DNA from: Sclerotiophoma versabilis
Taxonomy: Eukaryota; Ascomycota; Dothideomycetes; Pleosporales; Didymellaceae
NCBI GenBank assembly: GCA_012274445.1
Contig: JAAROD010000011.1
Coordinates: 620,001 to 684,000 of the forward strand
Reading direction: 5' to 3'
DNA length: 64,000 bases
The notes beneath the pieces are model-generated. The model did no database searches, was not told where the DNA came from, and saw only the letters and a list, made by a program, of their open reading frames with translations. Below, piece after piece: positions 36,156-48,487 of the stretch (positions are counted from its first letter, which is position 1; each line of letters starts with the position of its first letter). Made by a program: the position numbers and the translations under genes.

Positions 36156-37218
36156 CACCAAGCGCTACACGTCCGGGGCTCGTACCGAGCAACCTTGATG
36201 TAAAATATAGCGGTTCAGGGCGATCTTGCGATAGTAACACAAGCCGAGGCAATAAGGGTTGGATTTACTAATACGTGCTTTGAGTACTTCCACGTGTACG
36301 TTCTCGATTACGACTTATTTAATCGTAAATGGGTTTTTTTTTCAAAGGACACCCTCAGTGATTTCGGAAAATGTCTGAATCTCCTTGAAGCAATCGACTT
36401 GAGTCTTAATAGTAGCCTTTTGTCAATTGGGCACAGCTGAACCAAGCTGGCGGTCTATCGGACATGTCGTCTCGCATCTAGACGATTTCAAAATTCAATA
36501 ACGGCATGACTTGAGCGACAATATCTTTCCTCTCTACCGCGAGTCTCAAAAACTCGCGGCCTACTTAATCGAGTCTTCTCGCTTCTGGAAGATTTTGAAA
36601 GTTGGAGACTATACATTTTGAGTGTGGCGTGTCAAGAGGTCAGGCTCGAAGCTCTTCTGATCGGGTAAGTGCGATGTCATTTTCGTTGGTATTGTGTGCT
36701 GAGACAGTGCCAGCGCCTACGCCTGTCTTCCAATGGCAATCCTATTCGTCAATACCCCAGCGAGATGCTCCTTGAGGGCTGAGACACCTACAGAGACACT
36801 CAAGAAGATGAGCGACGGCTTCTACGTCAGGCTTGCCGATATTGTGATATATACCCGGTGGCAGGGCTACGGCGAGGTGTTCCCGCTGCATGTAATCAAG
36901 TTCGTACTGTAGGAAACAGTCGAGACAGAAATCGGAACTACAAGAGATCACCTAAGATCAAAGAACACATTAGCTCTGCTGCCCGGGTAAGCCCATACGA
37001 GGGAGAACACGTGATATCTTTAAGTGGTTCTTTCTGCAGCACTTAGCCTTTGCCAACTCATTTGTAGACATAAACTGGAAACACAGCATCCTTGGGCTCA
37101 GGAGAGGGCATTGAAAGTCATATCAATTTCTTGTCTAATATATGCGACCTATTTACACTATTGATACGGTCCATTTTCTTATACTAACAAAGCACCGGTT
37201 TGGCGACGGGCCTGCAGT
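36156..37218. other. Spacer between convergent genes
   Basis: Holds the 3' ends of the regulator (plus) and the carboxypeptidase (minus). It is AT-rich, with poly-T near 36330. No gene, RNA or repeat recognised. Confidence 0.5.
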
Positions 37219-39009
37219 TTATCTGTAGATTGTACCGTTACCAGTGTAGTTACCAGTCTGAGTGGTGAAGCTCTGAGTGTTGCTGAAGTTGTCAACCTTG
37301 CCTAGCAGGATCTCAAGCATGCGATAAGCGACGCCAGGGGTGTAGCCAGGCAACTCGTGCCCAGCAAGGCGAGCAGTGTAGAATGTCAATCCACGCTCAG
37401 AGGTCCAAACACCCTGGACACCAGCGCCAGCAAGCGCGCCACCGTTGTACTCTGGGTGGTAAGGTGCGTAGAGAGGAGTGGCAGGGTACTCAGACAGACC
37501 CTGGGCGCCATTCCAGGTCATGTTCTGGATAGCGAACAAAGTACCGTTGGTGCTAAGAAGCATGTCAAGGTCACCAGAACCGATGATGGTGTTGTTGGTA
37601 AACTCGATGACACGCTGGAGAACGCCGTTGGTGGCAGGACCAGGCGATGTGTCAGAAGCGTCGCTGCTGTCGTTACCGTTACCAAAGACATTGATGTTAG
37701 TGCATTGAAGCCAGTTGGTGTTCACATCGGCGTGCAGAGCCTTCTTAACGTCGGTACGGTTGAAGTAGATTTGGGCGCCTGGCGGAGAGTAGTCACCGGT
37801 GTTGATTATGCCGAGCTGGCTGAATGGGTGAGGGCACGTCTCTGTAATATGGTAGATGTTGAAGCATGGGTTGACCTCGAGGATGGCTTCGTAGAACGTG
37901 TCGAACATATCACAAGCGCCGTCCTCGGTACTGTAGGGGTCGGTCAAAACGGGGAAAGGCTCCTGAGGGGGTGGGAACTTGAAGTAGGTGTCGAGGTAAG
38001 AAGAGTAGTTGCACGAGTCCTGACGGGCACGGACCTGCTCAAGGAATGTCTCGTTGAGATAGAGGAGGTTCTGCCAAAACTCGGCATAGGGTAGGATAAC
38101 GACCTGCTGCTGGATGGTTTCGTCTCCAATAATAGGGTCGTTGATAGAGATACCGGCCAAGTTGAAATACTCTTTGTTGTTGGCGGAGATGAAGCCATCA
38201 GCAATGTATGGAACGTAGAATCTGTGTAAATGATTAGCGAAGTATTGGTGTGCTGCTCGTTCAATGCTTACCCTGCGTATGATTCTCCAGTGATGTATGT
38301 CTTCCAGTGCTTGGTGTGGAATGTGTCGACAAAACTCTTGTAGAAACCGCGGAATTCAGTAGCAAGCTCGACCTCATTGGTGATGTTGGGTGTTCCCTGA
38401 GAATAGCCAACGCCAACGGGCTGTTCGACCCAAAGCATATTGGTCAGGTTGGTCCACTTGTAGGGGTTCTCGACAGGGGCAAGTGTTCCAGCCATCCAGG
38501 TAAAGGGCCCGTTCTCGGTCAAGAGACCGGAGAGAGAAGAGCAACCAGGACCGCCATTCAGCCTGGAACATGTTAGCAAGGTCCTATGGCGAGGCGAGCA
38601 AAGACCTCCTCACCAGATGGTAATCTCTTCGGGTGTCTTTTCAGCTGTCGAAGGGAAAAACCAGAAGAACAGCTTGCGTGTCTCGTCGGGACTGTCTGAA
38701 ATCGGCAGGAGACCTGCATAGCTCTCGCCAATATCGAAAGGAACTTCTGGAATACCAGTGCCATTGACAGCAAAAGCTAGCACACAAAATTAGCTGGACA
38801 TTCGATAGTCGGGGTACCCAACTTGACTCACCCTTAGTTTTCTCCGTTAGGAAGCGAGAGGCACGCTTTTGGATCTCGGGATGTGAGAATGGCTGGTTGG
38901 GCACGCTTCTCTCGACCACGGACCTGGGAAGCGTAGGCTTGACAGGCTTCTTGAAAGCAAGTGCTGAGGAAGCGCAGAGCAAACCGCTGAAGAGGTTAAG
39001 GAGCTTCAT
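37219..39009 (-). CDS. Secreted serine carboxypeptidase, S10 family
   Basis: Removes C-terminal amino acids from peptides at acidic pH, outside the cell or in the vacuole. Four exons: 39009-38832, 38776-38614, 38562-38272 and 38221-37219, giving 544 aa. The signal peptide MKLLNLFSGLLCASSALA marks the start. The oxyanion/substrate segment is WLNGGPGCSSLSGLL, and the nucleophile motif GESYAG is rebuilt across intron 3. The Asp region is GSGDLDMLL and the His region AGHELPGYTPG, so the triad is complete. Many N-x-S/T sites (NETF, NYSS, NDSS, NMTW, NYTG) suggest heavy glycosylation. The closest type is the fungal carboxypeptidase S1/CpdS group. Length is normal for that group. Confidence 0.93.
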
Positions 39010-40264
39010 TTTGAAAGAGATCGAATGGAAGCTGCAGCCAAGAGACCTGCGCATCAAATGCTGGATCAGCTGCAGTATTTGAACATTTTCGTGTGTGACG
39101 GCATTACTGCACTCGGACACTCGGACCCTGGCGCTTGCCCACGAAAAGAAGGAGGAAGTTGAGAGTACCCAAGCAGACTAGGATGCTTGAATCAACTGGT
39201 CGGTTGTAAGATTGTGGGTCTGTGTAGGCGTTGGTCATTGGTTCATGATAGGAACTTGGTGTTCGACTGGTGAAGGTTGCCGCGTGCTGTGATATGACGC
39301 AGTAAGGAGCGAGCTCGCACCTTCCCCATGAGGCCTAAGTACTAGGATAACGGTCCCACATACTGATAATCATCCTCCAACCGCCTCATTGTGCAGCCTT
39401 GTGATTTGACGGTCGCATCATCTAGTGCATTTAGAGCGACCAGGGTCCTATAGACTAAGCTCCGGGGCGGTGATGGAACTGAAAGCTTGTCGAGCTTGTT
39501 TTTGCTTGGTGAGCCGCGAGGAATTTGAAGCCTCGATGTGCGCCGAAATTCACGACAATAAGAAGCCTGTGCAAGTTGAACTTTCCCCCCGAGGAGTAAT
39601 GTGACTATAACGTCGGATTCTTCAACACAAGAAGTCGCGCCACCACGAGAACATATGGTGGAGTTTCAAGGCTGGTTTGTTCAATACTGCCAGCCGAGGT
39701 TACACAACCTGCTTATCTTCCTCGTCGATCCTCATTCGCAGGTGCCGCCTCAAATGCTTTACGAAATGTGTGAATGAAATTTAAATGTTGTTGGGGTGTC
39801 GTGTACCCTCGTCTCCTGCTTCTCTTTGCCGCGTCATGTGTCGTTGTTCTTGCCTTCAAGGTTCTGAAATAGTCTGGATAACTGGCAACGCGACTTTCAC
39901 ACAACAAGCGAAAGAGATGGTATGGGGGTTCGACACTGGAGTTGCTTCTGTCGACCAGTCATCTGACTGCGTGACGAGCACCGCCCCTGTATCGCACAGC
40001 CACAGCCAACCTCTTACTGCAGCAAGCTGACAGACCTGATACCCTGGGCATGGGGGAGCGCGAGCAGGCGAATGCGCTAAGAGCAGAGTTGTGGCTGTAC
40101 CCGGCTGAGGCGGCAGTGTGTGGCTGCTGTATTGACCTCATCAGGCACCCAGCTGACCGGTCCAACAAGCTGTCAGCATAGGTAGACATCAGCCACCTCA
40201 TGAATCTGGAGAACAGTTGCAAATGTTTCGCAACATTGTCATCACCGCAGCTGCAAACACCGCC
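39010..40264. other. Upstream region of the carboxypeptidase
   Basis: Promoter side of the minus-strand carboxypeptidase, then unassigned sequence up to a small plus-strand gene. No domain, RNA or repeat recognised; open frames are under 160 codons and overlap in several phases. Confidence 0.5.
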
Positions 40265-40621
40265 ATGGGCCACCCGACCACAGATTCTGAGGCAGCACCA
40301 GCTTACGATGGACACATCTTCAACAGCCAAGAGCATCCTGTAAATGCACACCCACCCCCAGGGTCCGCTTCGGACTACGCGGCTGTCCCGCAGAATGAGC
40401 CCGACATCGAGCTGGCGCACAATCACTCTGTGCCGTCAAACTCTTTCACGCCGCACCAGCACTGCGAGACCTGCGATACTCTTACAACGGCGCGCGAAGT
40501 CAGGGCGAATGAACGGTATTGTTGCTTATGGGTTTCTATCGTGTTCATGACGATTAGTGTGTCATTACTGCTTTTGGGTATTGTCGCTGTGGACGCCAAG
40601 TTCAAACATCAGAAGAACTAG
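40265..40621 (+). CDS. Small single-span membrane protein, hypothetical
   Basis: A 118-aa product from ATG 40265 (MGHPTTDSEAAPAYDGH); an earlier in-frame ATG at 40223 would add 14 residues. The N-terminal two thirds are polar and Pro/His/Asp-rich. A CETCDTL segment is followed by a hydrophobic span, WVSIVFMTISVSLLLLG, near the C-terminus, then a short basic end (KFKHQKN). This fits a tail-anchored or single-span protein of unknown function, a common class of fungal hypothetical proteins. It has no intron. Support is only composition and the membrane span. Confidence 0.45.
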   Translation: MGHPTTDSEAAPAYDGHIFNSQEHPVNAHPPPGSASDYAAVPQNEPDIELAHNHSVPSNSFTPHQHCETCDTLTTAREVRANERYCCLWVSIVFMTISVSLLLLGIVAVDAKFKHQKN

Positions 40622-40814
40622 ACACCAGGACGCTGCTGAGAGCAGATTGCTTCATAATCCTACTGCATTCGGGCAGATGTTTGGCACCTGAGCCGACCCC
40701 ATGCCCTACGATGCAATCCGTCACAACTTAGCTCGTCATTATCGCCATCTTGTGTGTCATCAGTAGTTATACCAACATTTTCAGATCTCATAGGACCTTT
40801 TTGCTCCCGACTCT

Positions 40815-41261
40815 TTAGTTTGCGTCCTTGTACATGCTCGCAACAGTTGTGTCCTCCTTCAACGCGTCTTGGTGGTAGTGTGCACCGGCAGCAGTAACAC
40901 TGGTGTCCATTTCTTCGAGTCTTCGCAGATCCATTGGCGCGTCTAGTAGAGGAAGGACGTATGGGTCGAAGGTCTTCCAGTATGGGTTGTTCAGGTGGTA
41001 CTGCTGAGACTACGACGTTTGTTAGCCAGGTGCCCCCTGCTGTACGTCTTTTGTGTTGACGGATGAACATACGCTTTCCTGGAGATACCGTTCGACGATG
41101 CTGAACTTCCTCGGGTCAACAGTATCCTGCATTACAAACCAGCTCAGCGTCTCTTTGTCCTTAGAATAGACCTGGCTGGCCTCAACAAGCTTCGCTTTGA
41201 GCTTGGAGATGCTCTCTTCGTCCGCCTTCGCATACAAATGTACAATGATTGTGTAGACCAT
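40815..41261 (-). CDS. ABM-domain protein (antibiotic biosynthesis monooxygenase-like)
   Basis: Small dimeric alpha-beta barrel family; members include quinone or heme-handling monooxygenases, but many fungal members are uncharacterised. Exons 41261-41073 and about 41003-40815 give about 125 aa. MVYTIIVHLYAKADEES starts the ferredoxin-like fold, SKDKETLSWFVMQDT and RKFSIVERY are the core strands, and YHLNNPYWKTFDPYV follows the 69-bp intron. Start and length match the fungal family. The acceptor could lie 3 bp further, removing one Gln. It ends convergent with the small membrane-protein gene, 193 bp away. Function beyond the fold is unknown. Confidence 0.82.
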
Positions 41262-41643
41262 GGTGGTTAGTTTCGCTTTGCTACGTGGACAAGCTGACAA
41301 CAGTTGTGAAGTCAATTGAAGACGAAGTGTCCCACAATTGAAGTTTTTCTCACACACTCATGCGGAGCTTGTGACGTATCTGAAGCTGTTGGCCCCGCAG
41401 CCCACTTCGCGCTTCCGCGACCCCGCCGAGCAACCTTCCATCACCGAAACTCGGGTGACAATTATGTGCTCCCAAGCAGTACAAAGCTCATTACCGACGG
41501 AGTATTCCTCATGACAACCATGTAATCTTCCTTAGCGAACAACATCAGAAGTAAGCTCAAATTTTTCAACGTCTTCGGACTCTTACAGAACATGCAAGGG
41601 TGAAGACACGAACAAAGCACGTCATTGCCGTCATTATATACAA
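41262..41643. promoter_or_regulatory. Short spacer between two minus-strand genes
   Basis: 382 bp holding the promoter of the ABM-domain gene and the 3' end of the GNAT-like gene. No clear TATA box or other motif stands out. Confidence 0.4.
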
Positions 41644-42507
41644 TCATGCCTGGGGCCTAAGATCGACATAACACTTCGTTATCCTCTGATGTGCCGGGGC
41701 AAACCTAAGATCACCCTGCTCATCCCTCCATGTATCAGTATGAAACTCGCTGACCACCGCGCCCTTGTATGGAGGCTCAGCCGTGCTCCAGACATGCGTA
41801 ACGGCATCAGCCAACGCCTCAATTTGAATACCTCTGAAGCCCCTTGCATCAGCTTCCCGCATAAGCCAGCGCGCCAGTCCAGCCATAACCCCTTCGCCCT
41901 CGTAGTCTCTGCGTGTTGACGTTGCATTGCGGAACAAGACTTCGTTGGGTCCTTTGGGCCTCCAGCTCTCTGCATTTCTGGGATCACGTTCCTCAAGGAT
42001 GTGATACACCAATCCAAAGTGCGGTAGAGCTGCAAGAAGCGGCTTCATCTTTGCCATATCCAGAGCGTTGTGAGCGTCATAAGAGAGCGCCACGCTGACA
42101 AGAGGGAAATCCATCTGTTGCAACAGCCTCTGTGCCTCAGTCTCCAATCCTTGCGACTCTTTCACGCCTGGCTCGGAAATGTCCCAGTACAGCTTGCCGT
42201 CAGTCGCCTTGCTTTCTTCGTATTTAAAAACGTACTCGGTGTCGAACACACCGAAGGAGAGCCCGCTGTTGATTTGGTGCTCTACAAGGTAGACCATATC
42301 GAGAGCTAGTTGGATAGCATCCTTGCCGCTCTTCTCAGGGTAAATGACGGGCCATATTGGGGAATGAAAGCCGTTGCTGTGCGATATTATGGCGGCCGCC
42401 CATTCGATATGCTTGGATTCTAGCTGCCGGATCTCATAGCGAGGCTTGAGGGAGGATGGGTTCGACAAGTTTGGGGTTTTGGTATTCGTAAGCTCGGACT
42501 TCGACAT
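41644..42507 (-). CDS. GNAT-like acyl-CoA N-acyltransferase fold protein, fungal
   Basis: Intronless gene of 287 aa from ATG 42507 (MSKSELTNTKTP). It fits a widespread ascomycete family with conserved YEIRQL near residue 24, HSNGFHSPIWPVIYP, SFGVFDTEYVFK, GKLYWD, NATSTRRDYEGEGVMAGLA and FRGIQIEALADAVTHVW. The segment GEGVMAGLARWLMREA is where the acetyl-CoA pyrophosphate loop would be, but the usual Q/R-x-x-G-x-G/A motif is only partly present. The acceptor substrate is unknown. Family resemblance is from memory of related fungal proteins; the frame is uninterrupted. Confidence 0.75.
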   Translation of the reverse strand: MSKSELTNTKTPNLSNPSSLKPRYEIRQLESKHIEWAAAIISHSNGFHSPIWPVIYPEKSGKDAIQLALDMVYLVEHQINSGLSFGVFDTEYVFKYEESKATDGKLYWDISEPGVKESQGLETEAQRLLQQMDFPLVSVALSYDAHNALDMAKMKPLLAALPHFGLVYHILEERDPRNAESWRPKGPNEVLFRNATSTRRDYEGEGVMAGLARWLMREADARGFRGIQIEALADAVTHVWSTAEPPYKGAVVSEFHTDTWRDEQGDLRFAPAHQRITKCYVDLRPQA

Positions 42508-45130
42508 AGTTGCTAATGATACATCGAGCTGGTATATCGCGTAAAAGTGAGGTTACAGGGCGTCTTCCCGCTTCCCTGTTTGTCGAGGTTATGCCAAATT
42601 TATACGCGGACGGGCTGGCAGATGTAGAGCGGTTCACGAAGTTAGCCTGTATGCAAGTAAGATGAGACTGCACGTATGAGGAAGCTCACTTCCACGAGGT
42701 TGCTGTCGGCTAAATGGACACACAACAACCAAACGGTCATAGGCAAAGTCTTCAAATTTCCACAGTAAAAGGTACTGATTTATTGGGGGTTATCAATAGA
42801 GCTAATCCACTTCCGTGTCCTGGAATCCTGCTTGTTTTGAATACAGGGTTGGAGTGGCGTTCAGGCGCAAAAAAAGTCATCATTAGCACCAATGCAGCTC
42901 AACCCCCGACCTATATCTTAACTTGCAACAGTCTGTGGTTGTGACTGTTAACCGTGAACATTGAAGCCTGTAGCTATTGTCTAAGAAGGCCGTGAGATTT
43001 ACATTCGTGTGTGACTACGAGAACAGATGACTATTTCTACGATGGGAAAAAGCCTTTTCATAGTGTGCCAGTAGACGAACCGTTGCCGAGTGACCCAACC
43101 ATCCTATTGACAAAATGTCCGATGGGGCATGGACATGGAAAGAACCTCTGCAGCGGTGACAATCAAGAGTTTGCTCGTCGCCAGTCGATCGTCGTACTCA
43201 CTTCCGATGTGAGCAGATAGATGTGCGCCCAAAAAGTGTGTTTGGTCACACAGTGTTCACATGGTGATCCCTCAACCGCCAACACTAAAGGCTGACGGAG
43301 CATGTGCAGGCGACAGCACAGGATCGACTATTTTGATTTACTACGCCATTGTCAGCATGACTGGAATGTAGTAGCTGTTGCATGAACGCCAGCGTCAGAA
43401 CTGGACTTTAGAGGCAAAAACTCTCATGTGCAGTCCTTCTACGTCATTCCTGGAGAACGTTCTTCCATGTGTGGTCCAGACTGGAGCGATGTTTGATCTT
43501 CCAAACACATCGTGAATACTGAATACTGAAGTTCGATCGACCCGTCCGCATGTTGATCAACGGCCCACAGCCCGCAACGCAATTGTGGAGGCTCGTACGA
43601 TGCATGATGCTCGTTGCAAATTTATGAGGTTCTAGACGGGTCAGTTGCGCACTCGTTACAAGGCGGGCAGTGGGCCTAAAGCTCTCTACCGACGGGTATA
43701 GGCAATAGCGCCGCCGGAAGCTCCGGCAAGGCTGGGTCCAGACGAATAATTCTGACTGTTGTAAAGGATTTAAGGTTTGAGATTCGGTGCTTAGAAAGAA
43801 CCGGAAGAGCTTGCGGGAACAGCTCAGAATGAGTGAGCCGCAGCAAAACCTCCATTTGAAGCTTACCCGTGAAGTCTGCTGTGGTGGAGCCAAGTACGTG
43901 TACAACTGTACTTGATCAGCGATAAGGTCGTAGATTGCTAAGGGGCAAAGGTCCATCAATCTCGCTTGTCTGCCGTCGTTGGTTGTTTTCGATGTTTGTT
44001 TCAGGCAGCAGTTGAATGCTGACGTCTATTCCTGATTGGCTGCATCTGTATGTGAGCCAGGAACGCAGCGCACGCAACCGCGACCTGTCGAGACGCGTCA
44101 GATATAGCGCAGCCTAATCAATACCTACGGCTTGGTTCGAGCGACCGTCGGGCGACTCTTGGGCGGCTTCATGGGTCTTGGGCGTTTGCGAGGGCCTGAG
44201 GCAGGGTGACGGTGGCCCACACATGCTTGGATAAGGCTGTTTGATCTACAAACAACGGTCGCTTGTTCCTAGTGTTGACCTTGCAACTATGCCACCATCA
44301 TTTTGAAGATGTGGGTAAGGAATTGCTGGAGGTTGATGTGACTTTAGGTACTGGAGGAGGTAGTGCTGCACCAAATTGGTCTTGAAGCCGGGCAAATTGA
44401 CCGCTGAATCCCCATGATGCGCCATGATGCGCCATGGAAACCGGGATACACGGATGCATTCTTTATCAGGGTGTGTAGACTTGCAGCAGCTTGGGCGCTA
44501 ACGGTAATGAATTGGTGGTGAGCGAAAGAGAAATACGGCCGGGCGAGGTGCATGCACATTAGACCCTGAAAAGCATTGATGGACGCACGAGCCAGCCTGG
44601 CATCTCTGCTACGAAGACTGAGGTCTCGACAGGACCCCTTCATTTCAAACTCTTTGGCCACGTAGACTTGATAAAGACCGAGACCCTCGACGGGTACAAG
44701 TAATCAGCAGCTCACAGTATCGATTGCAATTGGCATGTTCCTCTAAGATATAGATATTCGTCATTCTGCTGCCCATTTCTGGTTATCCATCAAGGTTACG
44801 ACGCTACTACGCATTAATTGGCTAAGCAGTCTCCACTGCACACGCCCGAGGCACGCCAACACCCACCGCGCCATCTATTAAGGTTGTTTTGCCGGCCAAG
44901 CGACGTAGCACCTACAGCATCCTTGGACTCCCGTAGGCTACATCATCGAACATCCGGTATTACTCTGCCCGGGCACATATATTCCACTGTCCCCCATCAA
45001 AATCCATACCGGTCCTAAAGACACCACCACTACTACCAAGACCAAGACTACACACGACTATCACCACTCCATACTACAACGCAATCAAACACGCCCTACC
45101 ACATCTCAAACCACCAACCTATCAATCACA
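42508..45130. other. 2.6-kb spacer, no supported gene
   Basis: The first bases are the GNAT-like promoter side. Unbroken frames of 171 codons (43444-43959, minus) and 105 codons (about 44344-44661, minus) have no recognisable domain. A short duplicated ATGATGCGCC lies near 44412-44434. The last 100 bp are a C/A-rich leader before the small gene at 45131. Confidence 0.45.
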
Positions 45131-45349
45131 ATGTTCTCCTGCGCCAACTACGAACGTGGATGCCGTGGACGCTGCAACGCAAGTGGTAGCCGATGCGGAG
45201 ACTGCATTGCCCTCAATCTCCAAGCTCGTTCGAGCAGCACATCCTCGAATTCATCGACAAACTCTAGCCCAGCGGCTGCATACTCGGCGATGACGTCATC
45301 TTTTGCATCACTCAAGCAATTCAACTCCGCTACAACAAGGGCTTCGTAA
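45131..45349 (+). CDS. Small Cys-rich protein, 72 aa, hypothetical
   Basis: The ATG in context ATCACAATG follows a C/A-rich, G-poor leader of about 100 bp, the usual look of a fungal 5' UTR. The product starts MFSCANYERGCRGRCN and continues with RCGDCIALNL: cysteines at 4, 11, 15, 22 and 25. This compact cluster could bind zinc or form disulfides. The second half is a Ser/Thr/Asn-rich tail. There is no signal peptide, so it is probably intracellular. I recall similar short fungal proteins but no known function. Evidence is the leader, the Cys spacing and the start context. Confidence 0.5.
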   Translation: MFSCANYERGCRGRCNASGSRCGDCIALNLQARSSSTSSNSSTNSSPAAAYSAMTSSFASLKQFNSATTRAS

Positions 45350-48300
45350 TCACCGAGACGATTGACTTGTAACGAATTGTATGGATGATCTTTTTGGACT
45401 TTAGCGAAAGTGTCCTCTGACACCACCATCTTCTTCTACCGGATCACCTTCGATCTACCACTAGGGCAGCATTTGGATTGGCATTTACACGGCGCAATAT
45501 TTTCCTACGGGGCTGTACCATGATATACCACTTGTTTGAATAGACAGGATTTTGCGCAGGCGCGGGCAAGAGGAGCGAGACGATGAGACATCGAAGAGCA
45601 CATAGGATGCCACGATGCCCACACATGACAGATCCGCGGAGGATCACGAGAAGATCTACGTAGAAAACGTATAACCCACTTTCAATCGAAACCTCTTCAT
45701 ACTATGACCATGCAAACATTATTTTTGGCGTTCTCCTGTCACCATTGCTTGATAGATTCCATGTGCACCCGTCAGATGAAACCGATAGGCATGCTGGTTT
45801 TCCCCAGGAATGCAGCCCCACAGGCGAATGAGCCTGTCACGCACACCTTTTACACAACCCTTACCAATCCCTTCATATCAGCAACATCTGAAACGTCAAT
45901 CGTGCTCCAAGTTCAGACCTTGTACGATGCCCTTCAGTTCACGGATCGTGATTGAAGGTGAATCATCCCTCACCCACACATACCCACATCACCCCTATCC
46001 TTCATCTCCTCCACTTTGTCACGCGCGCGTCCAGCGCATCTGGCAAAATGCCAGACCGCAAATCCGCATATCCTTTCCCCTTCCTCCTTCCTCTCCACAT
46101 GAAGAGATGAAACTTCCATCTCGACCACGAGGCGCACAATCAAGAGTGGGTCCATCGAAATGCATTCGCTTCGAGACCAGCAACGACCCCAGGGTCTGGA
46201 AGGGCCTGTCTCTCGATCACAGCAATTGCGGTGGATCGCTCGATCATAATGACAGGATTCTTGCCAGAGAAGTGGTAAAAACTGGGCACTCCTTGGTGAC
46301 CGGGCGCTATGACGTTAATGGCGCGCAAACAGCATCCCGTCTCTGCGGCGCCAAGCTTGAAGCGAGACTTGGTGGGGCGGTCATCGTGAGCACGGAGGGC
46401 GCACATGGTGTTGCATGATGAAAAGTGGTTGGGCGGCTTGTACAGGCGAAGTTGACGGGATTTCCTATCATGTCGCTATCTCAGTCCCACGGAAGGACGG
46501 CAATGTTGACCGATACGACCACCTGCGCACTCTGTCTTTCTTCCTGCCGGCAGTGCGCTGGGGACATAGCTTGAACACTTGCACCCAATCATACCGAACG
46601 CCCGCCATGGAAGACTCAGGATCCGGGATTTGACCAGACTCTATGTGCACGTCGTCTGAATTGAGTCAGGCCGACAGCGGGCAGCGGCCTTATTTCGTTC
46701 GCTGTCGCGGTACGCAATTTTCTAAATTCGCCATACGTGAAAGTCGATTTCCAGGTCGAACCTCCGCTTCCGCAAAGGGAAGCCGCAATTCGAAAGCAGG
46801 AAACTGCCCTAGCATCAGCCCCAGCTTCACCACAGCCTTGTGTCACCCTGCATACGCCTTCGACAGGTACACTCACTCAAATGCAGGCATACTATTTATG
46901 TGGTACCAAACATATCTCAGGCTCGTGCATATACATGGCTTACATGTCGATCAATGTACTCAGAATAGTATGCCGTACTCGCTACGATCCCTCGTAAACA
47001 CATTCAAGTCCGATACAGATGATAGCGCCGACTGCATGCTGAGAGGTGTAGGTTGTGTTCACATATGACATCTTCTGCACAAGCGCCTGAAAGCAAGAAA
47101 AGGTCTCTAATTACTGTGTGTATCCAGGCTTCGGAAGACAAGCTTCTTGCACGTTGTAACTTAGTCGACTAGTCTTAGCGCTCCCGCATTTGAGATGCAG
47201 GGCAGAAGGCAGGCTTTACGACGTCACTGTGCGCTGGTCGGTACTTCACCGCCAGAGAATGCCTCGGCCCGCTGACAGCACAGTCATTGCAGCATATGTG
47301 CCTGGAGCGGGTCAAAACACGCTAGTTGAAGAAAAACTTGTTCACATCATGCTTCTGCCTTTCAAGACATATCAAACTGTTGCACGGGACATGTAGGAAG
47401 GCTTTGGACAACCTCGATTGAGGTATCTGCGGTGTGCCTGACGAAGAACGGCAACTGCTATCACCTGGTCTTTATCTAACTGACCTCGAAGGAGCTGCTT
47501 CGACTGGAGCACAGCCCGATGTGTCTTTGTCATCAAGAGATATCTGGTACCTGTGTAGAGCTCGGACGTACGTGGGTGCTCTATGATGACAGTCATGGCG
47601 CAGAGAAGCTTAATGAAGTCGTTGCTATACCGGGGTTCTAGCGTGAGGCTCAGGACCTTCTTCCTGGGTCTTTCAGAATCACTAGGGAGGAGCTAGTTTT
47701 TGCCCAACCCGCATCCCAGTTACGAGACTCGATGATAACCTTCCCGCACTCCTCTGATGCCTTATCGAAGCCCGAGACATTCCCATAGTTTTGATGTATC
47801 CGATAGAGACACTCCTGGCCTGTGATGCAGGGTGGTAAGCGTCGAAAAAAAGGAGATAATGGCTGCTCAGGCCAGCTGTCATTCAATTCGTAGAATTCCT
47901 GTGCTGGAACCGTCAGCCTTGCAAACATATACCATGGAACGTCTCGCCTGTGCGCACACCACATCCATGCGCCGCACCTGTCCAGTCTTCTCCGATCATC
48001 TGATTGGACTGTGTAAAGAACATCGATCCATACCTGTTCGTCCAAATACTGTGACCGTCGAATAGCATGGTAGCAACTTGAATTCGCGGACTGGTCCAAG
48101 ATTCAACTCGATTGTAATGGTTTTTGTACTCAACGAAGCTCAGCATAAGAGACAGCGCTGTACTGGGACCTAGAAGATCTTGCAGTGGACATCCGATAGA
48201 TCCTATGACAAGGCTCACATCTTCTGTGGGTCACCGGACTGAGGAAATGGTCCTAGCCTCGCGCTACAGCGCTGTATGATCGAATCAATAGGTAAGCGCA

Positions 48301-48487
48301 ACTTCGCCGGCTTCACGATCTAGCATGCTGCAAAACTACTGTGTAGAAAAGTGGAACAAATTGTAAGGTGGTTGAGTTACAGGATGCGGGCGCTTCCCCG
48401 CGCCAAGAAGAGCGGAGCGGCTTCCCACCACCTCCACTCGTGCTTCACTCCCACCATTCAAACAGCAAAAACCCGCTACGCACCAGT
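45350..48487. other. 3.1-kb spacer with coding-like fragments
   Basis: Several open frames of 80-200 codons: plus strand about 45810-46418 (with an internal ATG at 46107), minus strand about 47650-48099 and 47913-48218. The last two overlap in different phases and could be a decayed gene. I recognise no domain in any of them. The final part is the promoter side of the thioredoxin gene. Confidence 0.4.

Noticed and set aside
37357..38094. 245-codon frame antisense to the carboxypeptidase
   Set aside because: It lies wholly within the last exon of a well-supported S10 gene and shows no domain.
43444..43959. 171-codon minus-strand frame as a gene
   Set aside because: No domain, no leader or splice support, and composition like the surrounding spacer; mentioned only as an open frame.
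47913..48099. HET-domain-like string QVWIDVLYTVQ
   Set aside because: Only a short resemblance to the WIDxLCIxQ motif; the following residues do not match the HET domain and phases conflict.
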